From Psychrobacter jeotgali (GTDB lineage: Bacteria; Pseudomonadota; Gammaproteobacteria; Pseudomonadales; Moraxellaceae): a stretch of DNA of 64,000 nt. The notes under the pieces were generated by a model that saw nothing but the letters and a program-made list of their open reading frames with translations, was not told the DNA's origin and did no database searches. Location of the stretch: contig NZ_CAJHAF010000001.1 in NCBI RefSeq assembly GCF_904846315.1, positions 372,001 through 436,000 on the forward strand, in the 5' to 3' direction. Within the stretch, counting starts at the first letter, position 1. Each line of letters begins with the position of its first letter. Below, piece after piece: positions 56,454-63,057 of the stretch. The position numbers and the translations under genes were made by a program.

Positions 56454-57782
56454 ATGACAAGGAAGAACTTAACTTTCAAAGGGAGAATGCATTTGTTAGC
56501 TTTACTGGGATTTTTGACAATTTTTGTATTTTTGGGTCTGATACTGACTAAGAAAGTATCCGTGATCGTTTCACTAATTCTAGTTCCTGTCGTTTTCGCT
56601 CTAATAGGTGGATTCGGTAGTGAGTTAGGAACCTTTATGTTGGACGGCATCGTTAGTGTTGCCCCTACGGGAATCATGTTAGGGTTTGCTATTTTATTTT
56701 TTGGAGTGATGAACAATGCGGGTTTGTTTGATCCATTAATTTCGAAAATCTTAAAACTGGTTAAAGGTGATCCGATAAAAATTACAATAGGAACTGTCGT
56801 TATTGCGATGGTTGCTCACTTAGACGGATCTGGAGCTTCTACTTTTTTGATCACCATTCCTGCGCTGCTGCCGTTATACGATAAGTTAGGGATGAACCGG
56901 ATTATTCTAGCCGGTATGGTCGCTCTCGGTGCTGGCACAATGAATTTAACTCCTTGGGGAGGTCCAACAGCACGGGCCGCAGCTGCGCTAGACGTCAGCA
57001 CTGCTCAATTATTTAATCCTCTAATTCCTGCTTTTGTAGCTGGAGTAGTTTGGATTATTTTCGTGGCATATCTAGTCGGAAAAAAAGAGCGTAAACGCTT
57101 GGGTGTTCAGGATATGGAGCATAGTTTGCATGACGAGTTGACTGAAGAAGAACGCAGTATGCGCCGTCCGAAACTTTTCTGGTTCAATTTGGTTTTAACC
57201 ATCTTGACTATAGTAGCACTGGTTCAAGTCTGGCTCCCTCTACCAGTAGTCTTTATGGTAGCTTTTGCAGTCGCTGTCCTAATAAATTACCCTAAACCAA
57301 ATGATCAAATGGATCAAATAAGAGCACAATCCGTTGGCATGATTACAGTAGTTTCCATTATTTTTGCTGCTGGTATTTTCACCGGTATTCTTTCAGGTAC
57401 AGGTATGATCACTGCTATGGCTACTTCGTTAGTCAATATCATTCCAGATACTGTAGGCGGTTCTATGGGAGTTATTGTAGCCACAATAAGTATGCCATTG
57501 AGTTTGATTTTCACTCCAGATGCTTATTATTTTGGGGTCATGCCAATTCTTGCAGAGACTGCTAGTGCATACGGACTTGATCCAATACAAATCGGTCAAG
57601 CTTCTATGCTGGGGCAGATGACTACTGGATTTCCATTGAGCCCTCTGACAGCATCAACATTCTTATTAATTGGTTTGGCAGGGGTAGAACTTGCTGATCA
57701 TCAAAAATTCGTATTCAAATGGGCATTTGGTACCACAATTGTTATGACTATCGTGGCAGTTATCACAGGTGTCATTATATAA
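56454..57782 (+). CDS. CitMHS-family transporter (citrate-metal/proton symporter type)
   Basis: 442 residues, 11-12 helices, inner membrane. The family pattern is seen in AILFFGVMNNAGLFDPLI, MVAHLDGSGASTFLITIPALLPLYDKLG and LTPWGGPTARAAAALDV, and near the C-terminus FTPDAYYFGVMPILAE and GFPLSPLTASTFLLIGLAG. CitMHS proteins import citrate-like acids as metal complexes. The first ATG (56454) is used; M12 at 56487 has AGGGAG too close for a normal site. The 195-base spacer upstream contains TGTCTGGACACTTA (56400-56413), which resembles an IS end but is unsupported. It precedes atuA by 24 bases, so the pair is co-transcribed. Confidence 0.88.
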   Translation: MTRKNLTFKGRMHLLALLGFLTIFVFLGLILTKKVSVIVSLILVPVVFALIGGFGSELGTFMLDGIVSVAPTGIMLGFAILFFGVMNNAGLFDPLISKILKLVKGDPIKITIGTVVIAMVAHLDGSGASTFLITIPALLPLYDKLGMNRIILAGMVALGAGTMNLTPWGGPTARAAAALDVSTAQLFNPLIPAFVAGVVWIIFVAYLVGKKERKRLGVQDMEHSLHDELTEEERSMRRPKLFWFNLVLTILTIVALVQVWLPLPVVFMVAFAVAVLINYPKPNDQMDQIRAQSVGMITVVSIIFAAGIFTGILSGTGMITAMATSLVNIIPDTVGGSMGVIVATISMPLSLIFTPDAYYFGVMPILAETASAYGLDPIQIGQASMLGQMTTGFPLSPLTASTFLLIGLAGVELADHQKFVFKWAFGTTIVMTIVAVITGVII

Positions 57783-57806
57783 ATAGTACTACATGGAGGT
57801 TAGATT

Positions 57807-59150
57807 ATGAAATCAATCAGAATAGGGTCTGGGGCTGGTTATTCAGATGACAGGCTACAACCAGCGCTTGATATCATTCAATATGGGGAAGTCGATTATA
57901 TTGTTTTTGAATGCCTTGCAGAACGAACGATTGCCATTGCACAGCAGCGAAAAATGAAAAATATAAAAGAGGGTTATGATAGTCTTCTTGAGTATCGAAT
58001 GGAGCAAGTTTTACCTCTTTGTGTAGAAAAAAATGTGAAGATAGTAACGAATATGGGTGCTGCAAATCCAGAAGCAGCTGCTGAACGGGTAAAACAAATT
58101 GCCCAAAAGCAAGGTCTGCATAACCTAAAAATCGCGGCGGTAACTGGAGATGATGTTTTATCAAGAATAGATCGATATCAAGATCAAAAACTGTTAGAAA
58201 ATAATAAGCATATTAAAGAGCTAGGATCGGCAATCGTTTCTGCTAACGCTTATATTGGAGCAAGAGGTATTGTGGAAGCACTTGAAGCAGGTGCGGACAT
58301 AATTATTACTGGTCGAGCAGCTGATCCTTCCTTATTCCTTGCACCCATGATTTATGAATTTGGCTGGTCTTTTGCAGATACTGAACTTCTAGGTAAAGGA
58401 ACGATAGGAGGTCATCTAATGGAGTGTGGCGCTCAAATCACTGGAGGCTATTTTGCAGACCCTGGATATAAAGAGGTGCCTGAGCTTTGGAACGTAGGCT
58501 TTCCAATCATGGAAGTAGATGAAAAAGGTGATTATTATATTACGAAACTGAATGACTCTGGTGGTGTGGTTTCTCTAGCAACGGTAAAAGAACAGCTACT
58601 TTATGAAATTCATGATCCGGCTAATTACCTAACACCAGATGTCATTGCGGATTTTTCTAATGTTCAAGTCGAGGAAGTAGAAGACAATGTTGTTAAAGTG
58701 TTTGGCGGCTCCGGTAAAAAAAAGACGGGCTTGCTAAAAACCAGTATAGGATATAAAGAGGGGTACATTGCTGAGGCAGAAATCAGCTATGGCGGTTCAG
58801 GTTCCGTTAAAAGAGCAAGGTTAGCAAAAGAAATCATCCAGAAAAGACTGGCCGCCGAAAATATTGAACCCGTTGAGATTCGTTATGACTTTATCGGACT
58901 TAATTCTTTATATGGAAATGACATCCCCAATACGCAGGAAATGCTGGAGGTGAGACTCCGTGTTGCTGCAAGAGCTGAAGATGATGTAATTGCTAAGGCT
59001 ATTGTTCGAGAAGTGGAGTCTCTTTATACCAATGGCCCAGCAGGTGGTGGCGGAATCCGCTCAAATATTAAAGAGATCGTTTCAATAGGTTCAATTTTGA
59101 TTCCAGAAGCAGACACGGATATTAAAATCTCATATCGTGAGGTAAAATAA
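57807..59150 (+). CDS. AtuA-family protein (acyclic terpene utilisation, DUF1446)
   Basis: 447 residues. The N-terminus shows the DUF1446 start RIGSGAGYSDDRLQPALD and ECLAERTIA; further blocks are TNMGAANPEAAA, ARGIVEALEAGADIIITGRAADPSLF and LLGKGTIGGHLMECGAQITGGYF. AtuA is needed for citronellol/geranyl-CoA breakdown in Pseudomonas, where products include 3-hydroxy-3-isohexenylglutaryl-CoA; its reaction is unknown. This copy is the large part only: the C-terminal ferredoxin-fold part is the separate next gene. GGAGG is well placed seven bases before the start. Confidence 0.88.
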   Translation: MKSIRIGSGAGYSDDRLQPALDIIQYGEVDYIVFECLAERTIAIAQQRKMKNIKEGYDSLLEYRMEQVLPLCVEKNVKIVTNMGAANPEAAAERVKQIAQKQGLHNLKIAAVTGDDVLSRIDRYQDQKLLENNKHIKELGSAIVSANAYIGARGIVEALEAGADIIITGRAADPSLFLAPMIYEFGWSFADTELLGKGTIGGHLMECGAQITGGYFADPGYKEVPELWNVGFPIMEVDEKGDYYITKLNDSGGVVSLATVKEQLLYEIHDPANYLTPDVIADFSNVQVEEVEDNVVKVFGGSGKKKTGLLKTSIGYKEGYIAEAEISYGGSGSVKRARLAKEIIQKRLAAENIEPVEIRYDFIGLNSLYGNDIPNTQEMLEVRLRVAARAEDDVIAKAIVREVESLYTNGPAGGGGIRSNIKEIVSIGSILIPEADTDIKISYREVK

Positions 59151-59450
59151 ATGAAATTACGTGAAATAGCACATTCCCGTACGGGCGATAAAGGGAATAT
59201 ATCAAATATTTCTCTTATAGCATTTAAAGATGAAGACTATGAATTAATTAAAGAAAGAGTTACTGAGGAAGTAGTGAAAGAATGGTTCAAAGACATCGTA
59301 CAAGGTGAAGTCACCCGTTATGAGCTGCCGAATCTTAGTGCATTCAATTTTGTTATGACTGGCGCATTAGGGGGAGGGGTTACAAAATCCTTAGCACAGG
59401 ATATGCACGGAAAAAGTCTAAGCTCCAAATTACTAGATTTAGACATATAA
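59151..59450 (+). CDS. AtuA C-terminal-like protein (ferredoxin-fold domain)
   Basis: 99 residues that start one base after the upstream stop. The motif AHSRTGDKGNISNISLIAF matches the C-terminal domain of long AtuA proteins (SGDKGN-type), as does YELPNLSAFNFVMTGALGGGV. In many bacteria this domain is fused to DUF1446; here, as in some other lineages, it is a separate subunit, so the pair likely forms one complex. The role is otherwise unknown. No terminator follows directly; the right alpA duplicate begins 68 bases downstream. Confidence 0.85.
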   Translation: MKLREIAHSRTGDKGNISNISLIAFKDEDYELIKERVTEEVVKEWFKDIVQGEVTRYELPNLSAFNFVMTGALGGGVTKSLAQDMHGKSLSSKLLDLDI

Positions 59451-59517
59451 ACAAATAAGAGTTCAAACAGCATTATAGTAAGCGGCAAAGCTTGACCATG
59501 TAAACCCTTATATCATC

Positions 59518-59627
59518 ATGATCCAACGTTCCCTAAGAAGGTACAGCTTACGCAGGTAAGGGTAGTGTGGGTCGCGAGTGAGATTGCAGAATGGATTAAT
59601 ACTAAGATAAGTGAGCGCTCAGTCTAA
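59518..59627 (+). pseudogene. alpA 3'-end remnant (right duplicate)
   Basis: Encodes the last 35 residues of AlpA (DPTFPKKVQLTQV to ISERSV, protein identical) and its stop codon, but has no start or DNA-binding helix part. It is identical to 50639-50729 for 91 bases, then differs at 59609. It marks the right edge of the 8.9-kb cargo block. Confidence 0.93.
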
Positions 59628-59634
59628 TCCTGTC

Positions 59635-59667
59635 AAACCGTCTTAACATCAATGTTTAGGGCGGTTT
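59635..59667 (+). terminator. Terminator after the alpA remnant
   Basis: AAACCGTC and GGGCGGTTT-type arms with an inner AACAT/ATGTT stem. It has the same architecture as the alpA terminator at 50756 but different loop sequence, including a G:U pair. Confidence 0.8.
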
Positions 59668-59737
59668 ATTTTAGATTTTTCGTTTTTTAGGTTAGAAAGA
59701 TCATCTTTAATGAGCCTTATGGGGCTTTCTCCTACTT

Positions 59738-59791
59738 AAACTTATATAAGTTAGTCGTAGTTATCATGACTCACTTATATAAGTTTTTTTT
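59738..59791. terminator. Paired ACTTATATAAGT palindromes with T run
   Basis: The 12-base palindrome ACTTATATAAGT occurs at 59740-59751 and 59773-59784. The copies can pair with each other to a longer stem, and a seven-T run follows on the plus strand. It could be a terminator for the insert or an operator for the RiPP genes. Confidence 0.6.
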
Positions 59792-60062
59792 ATTGAGCAG
59801 GTTTATTTTGAGTGAATTACAGGTAGAGCTAACAGAAAATAAACTGAGATTTTTTAAAATATACTCCTTTATTCGTATAATAAGCAAATATTTGTAGACT
59901 TTGTTTCTAAAATGAACTATTGTTTTTATAAGAAATAAAAAGTAATAAATTATCTGTATCCCAAATACTGCCTAAAGGGGTGGTAGTTGTTTAGTACATT
60001 AATAAATCATAGTGCTAAGGAAAGTACTCGACTAATGCACATAAATATTAAGGGTGAAGAAG

Positions 60063-60494
60063 ATGTCAGAAAACTCCAAAAAAAACGCAATTCTAGAGCT
60101 AGAAACACGTATTAAAGAATTGGCAGGAATAGTGGGGGAGCAAGAGTTTACTACGGTGCTCCCACCAAATATTGCAGCAACCATTGCAGATCGTATGGAC
60201 CTAGAGTTCAGTCCCGTAGCTAACTATGAGAAAGGTGGGACTTATACTAAAGAAGGACCACCAGATTCATACACAAAAGGTGGCACCTATACCAAGAGTG
60301 ATTTTACTAAGGAGACAGGTGATCTTGAGGGTCTTAAGGATAGTGGTTTACCTGGTCGTGACCTTATCATTCAACCTGGTGAGATTGAAGGCCTTGATAC
60401 ACCTCTTAAGGTATCATCTGTTTTACGGCACCCTGAAGTTCGAGAACGTTTAAGAAATGTGATTGAAGCTGAAGTGAAAGGGTTTAAGAAGTGA
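60063..60494 (+). CDS. Putative RiPP precursor with repeated aromatic-X-Lys core
   Basis: 143 residues from ATG 60063 (AAGGGTGAAGA upstream; a GTG at 60054 is in frame). The N-terminus (1-53) is a helical leader with ELETRIKELAGIV. Residues 55-83 hold five aromatic-X-Lys tripeptides: YEK 55-57, YTK 61-63, YTK 70-72, YTK 76-78, FTK 81-83; KGGTYTK occurs twice. A charged C-terminal part (84-143) follows, so the repeat block is internal. The gene is four bases upstream of the HExxH gene. As a substrate for the radical SAM enzyme this motif fits three-residue cyclophane formation; this is inferred from gene order and motif. Confidence 0.75.
   Translation: MSENSKKNAILELETRIKELAGIVGEQEFTTVLPPNIAATIADRMDLEFSPVANYEKGGTYTKEGPPDSYTKGGTYTKSDFTKETGDLEGLKDSGLPGRDLIIQPGEIEGLDTPLKVSSVLRHPEVRERLRNVIEAEVKGFKK
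60225..60311 (+). repeat. Coding repeats of the precursor core
   Basis: Two imperfect copies of a Tyr-x-Lys-Gly-Gly-Thr-Tyr-Thr-Lys block (60225-60251 and 60270-60296), separated by EGPPDS codons and followed by a single Phe-Thr-Lys. Codon use differs between the copies, so the protein motif is kept by selection rather than by very recent duplication. Confidence 0.85.
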
Positions 60495-60498
60495 AGCC

Positions 60499-61266
60499 AT
60501 GGTAACAGTAGACTTTGTAGCGGCTCCCTCTGATATAGATAGGAAGGAGCTATCACAGGTGGCTTTGTCATCTGTATTACTATTGGGCCGCGAACTTATC
60601 GATGTCTTCAATGTTTTGAGCAATGCTGAAACAATTATACTTAGCTCTGGTGATTCCCAAGATCAGAACGGATGCTATACCCGCATATATTTGATGAAAT
60701 TGGAAACGCGTGAAGCTGTGGCTGCTGTGTTATTTATAACTTTTTTTTCTAGGCGCACAATAGCATCCAATGAGGCGGATATTCGTATTGAGTCACTAAA
60801 GACAGCTTTAATGAATCTCTCGTTGAACTACCGAGAATGGGTAATAATGAGAGTACGCTATATTTTGGTTGATCTTGATGATACTAAAACCTTGAATAGC
60901 GGCTCATCATCGCAGTCACCGGACACCATTAGAATTTCTGGAAACCCTGCTTCACATTGTATTGCCGAGATGGTCATACATGAGGCAAGCCATTTACACT
61001 ATGTCACAACTGTTCAAAGTGATGCTGTCACGCAAAAGGATGCGCCAGAGGTTTATTCTATATTTATGCGGCGAGATCGTCCGCTCGAACGGGTTGTCTT
61101 CGCTTATCATGCCGCATGCAATATTGCGTGTATGATAGGGCAGTCTCCAAAACATAACCATGAAGTAAGGGCGTTGCAAGACACACTTGCATTGGGTCAA
61201 ACTATTGCAGAAAACCAACATTTTCTGACGTCTTATGGACGTAAATTAATTGAGGCTTTGCCATGA
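60499..61266 (+). CDS. HExxH-motif peptide-modification protein (putative alpha-ketoglutarate-dependent beta-hydroxylase)
   Basis: 255 residues, cytosolic. The central motif is H161-EASH-165 (MVIHEASHLHY), followed by FMRRDRPLERVVFAYHAACNIA; in the HExxH peptide-modification family the later RP and His supply cosubstrate and metal contacts. Members occur beside FxsB-type radical SAM enzymes, and recent work describes them as non-haem iron beta-hydroxylases of RiPP peptides rather than proteases. A true metallopeptidase that cuts the leader remains the alternative. Its stop overlaps the radical SAM start by four bases (ATGA), so the two are translationally coupled. Confidence 0.78.
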   Translation: MVTVDFVAAPSDIDRKELSQVALSSVLLLGRELIDVFNVLSNAETIILSSGDSQDQNGCYTRIYLMKLETREAVAAVLFITFFSRRTIASNEADIRIESLKTALMNLSLNYREWVIMRVRYILVDLDDTKTLNSGSSSQSPDTIRISGNPASHCIAEMVIHEASHLHYVTTVQSDAVTQKDAPEVYSIFMRRDRPLERVVFAYHAACNIACMIGQSPKHNHEVRALQDTLALGQTIAENQHFLTSYGRKLIEALP

Positions 61267-62429
61267 GAGACACAGTCGAGATGCCAACTACATTTGTGGT
61301 TAAATTGACACAGATTTGCAATATAAATTGTTCTTACTGCTATGTGTATAATCATCAAAGTGATGCTCATGCGCATTTGCCAAGGTTCTTATTGGAAGAT
61401 GACGTACACCGTCTTGGACGTGATATTGCGGCGACCAGTCATATCCATTCTGATGTGACTCGAAAAATTGTATTTCATGGCGGCGAGCCACTTGTTGCAG
61501 GACGAAAGAGGTTGCAGGATTACGTTAACATTATGCGAAGTTATGTGCCTGACATTACATTTTCACTGCAGACTAATGGAATCCTACTTAGTACTGACTG
61601 GGTGAAGTTTTTGAAAGACAACGCAATATCACTCTCAATCAGTATTGATGGAGCAAAAGCTGAACATGATCGATTCCGTGTTGATAAACGTGGACGAGGC
61701 ACTTTTGATAGGGTTCGTAAAAGTATTGATTTGTTGCATGAAACTGACATGCCCTTTGGTCTCTTATGTGTGATTAACCCTTATGCTAATGGAGCAGACA
61801 CCTATCGTGCACTTAAATTACTCGCACCACATAATTTTAGTTTCTTGATCCCAGATGTGTCACGTGATACACGTGACAGCTATTACCCTGATTTACCAGC
61901 ATTAGCAGTTGGACGTTTTTTGCAAGAAGCATTTGATCTTTGGCTTGCTGAACCAGAAAGAATTAGGGTTGGACTGTTTTCTGATATGGTGGCGTCAGTT
62001 TTGGGGTGGCGGGGACGTACAGACGCTTTTGGTAGCGAAAACCTTGCTTACCTCATTTATGAAACAAATGGCGAGTATGAATTGTTAGATGTTCTAAAAG
62101 TTTGTAACAACAGTATGACAGAAACTTCAGAGTCTATAGACTTACTCAGCCTTTCTGGAAATGCACAGATTCGTACGATTATAGACTCTCAACGTACAAT
62201 TCCTACAGGATGTAAATCTTGCAGACATGCTGAGGTTTGCCGTGGTGGGTATTTACCGCATAGATGGGATCAACAGCGTGGGTTCGACAACCCCTCGGTA
62301 TGGTGTGATGACCTCATGTACATTTGGGATCATGTTACGCGATGTGTCTCTAATGCAGCTCGCCAAGTCGGCAATATTGATCCAGGAGTACTAGATGACA
62401 TGCTCATACCTGTTTATGAATTAAATTAA
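61263..62429 (+). CDS. FxsB-like radical SAM/SPASM peptide maturase
   Basis: 388 residues. The [4Fe-4S] radical SAM motif is C19-x3-C23-x2-C26 (QICNINCSYCYVYN), with GGEP (FHGGEPLVAG) for SAM binding. The C-terminal SPASM domain shows C281, C317-x2-C320-x5-C326 and C348, and the block GFDNPSVWCDDL that is typical of FxsB enzymes. The Cys that usually follows three residues after C326 is absent (CRGGY). FxsB-type enzymes form C-C or C-O macrocycles (cyclophanes) between an aromatic side chain and the beta carbon of a residue two positions on. With the Y/F-x-K precursor it probably crosslinks Tyr/Phe to Lys. No transporter or peptidase follows it. Confidence 0.9.
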   Translation: MRDTVEMPTTFVVKLTQICNINCSYCYVYNHQSDAHAHLPRFLLEDDVHRLGRDIAATSHIHSDVTRKIVFHGGEPLVAGRKRLQDYVNIMRSYVPDITFSLQTNGILLSTDWVKFLKDNAISLSISIDGAKAEHDRFRVDKRGRGTFDRVRKSIDLLHETDMPFGLLCVINPYANGADTYRALKLLAPHNFSFLIPDVSRDTRDSYYPDLPALAVGRFLQEAFDLWLAEPERIRVGLFSDMVASVLGWRGRTDAFGSENLAYLIYETNGEYELLDVLKVCNNSMTETSESIDLLSLSGNAQIRTIIDSQRTIPTGCKSCRHAEVCRGGYLPHRWDQQRGFDNPSVWCDDLMYIWDHVTRCVSNAARQVGNIDPGVLDDMLIPVYELN

Positions 62430-63057
62430 ATCTTAATAAAGCTTCAATTTATATCACCTTCCAAGAATTAATAAATATAGTATAAGTAATAGGTTTTTCA
62501 AAAATTTTTGTATATAAGTTGGGAATTGCATATCTAGATTTAATTCCTGAGCATTATTAAGTTATAGACTTCACTGAGCTATGCTAAAGAAACCGTAGAG
62601 ATAAACTTGGTAAACTAAGCGAATTAATCGGAGTTTATCATGACTAAGAAAATAAGAACCTACAGTGCAGAATTTAAAGCCGAAGCCTTAGAATGTTTTG
62701 TAAAACTATCGGATATTAGATCAAAGATAAGCTACTACCGATACGGAGCGTCAATACAGCCACTCTCAAATCGATTGTTGATGAATAATAAGAAGTACCG
62801 TGAACGATGGTCTGCAGCGTGATACAGGTACAAAGAAGTATTTGATTTATTATCTAAATAATAAATTATTCAATCATTCATACAAAAATATACTACCCAT
62901 CCTAAAATCCTTACGACAACCGTCGTCGTCTATAGTTTTTTGTCCCTTGAAATTTAGATCGTCTTATCTCTACAATCAAAGCCATCCTATCCAAACACTT
63001 TAATATGAGTGCTTGGATGTCATTCTGTTTTTATGCCGTCCACTTAAAGAGTCTGCC
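62430..63057. other. Spacer between the RiPP locus and umuC
   Basis: This 628-base stretch contains an IS3-type orfA remnant (62640) and AT-rich DNA. The last 45 bases read in frame as FLCRPLKESA just before the umuC start, which could be the 3' end of a lost umuD. I cannot confirm this, and no LexA box is recognisable. Confidence 0.45.
62640..62822 (+). pseudogene. IS3-type transposase OrfA remnant
   Basis: The first 18 residues, MTKKIRTYSAEFKAEALE, match the start of IS3-family OrfA proteins, including the good GGAG ribosome site upstream. After that the reading frame loses the helix-turn-helix and ends at residue 60; no OrfB or downstream end is present. It is a decayed insertion sequence at the right edge of the RiPP cargo. 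Confidence 0.6.

Larger units (their letters stand above)
59451..60062. other. Junction and spacer before the RiPP locus
   Basis: This 612-base stretch holds the right alpA remnant (59518-59627), its hairpin terminator (59635-59667) and a pair of palindromes with a T run (59738-59791). From 59800 to 60060 it is AT-rich and presumably carries the promoter of the RiPP genes, but I cannot fix a promoter there. Confidence 0.6.

Noticed and set aside
60225..60311. Short repeats in the precursor as a CRISPR-like or simple repeat
   Set aside because: The repeats are only 27 bases, occur twice, keep protein sequence with changed codons and lie inside an open frame.
62800..63003. A 67-residue open frame before umuC
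   Set aside because: No ribosome site, AT-driven composition and no recognisable domain; it overlaps the IS remnant.
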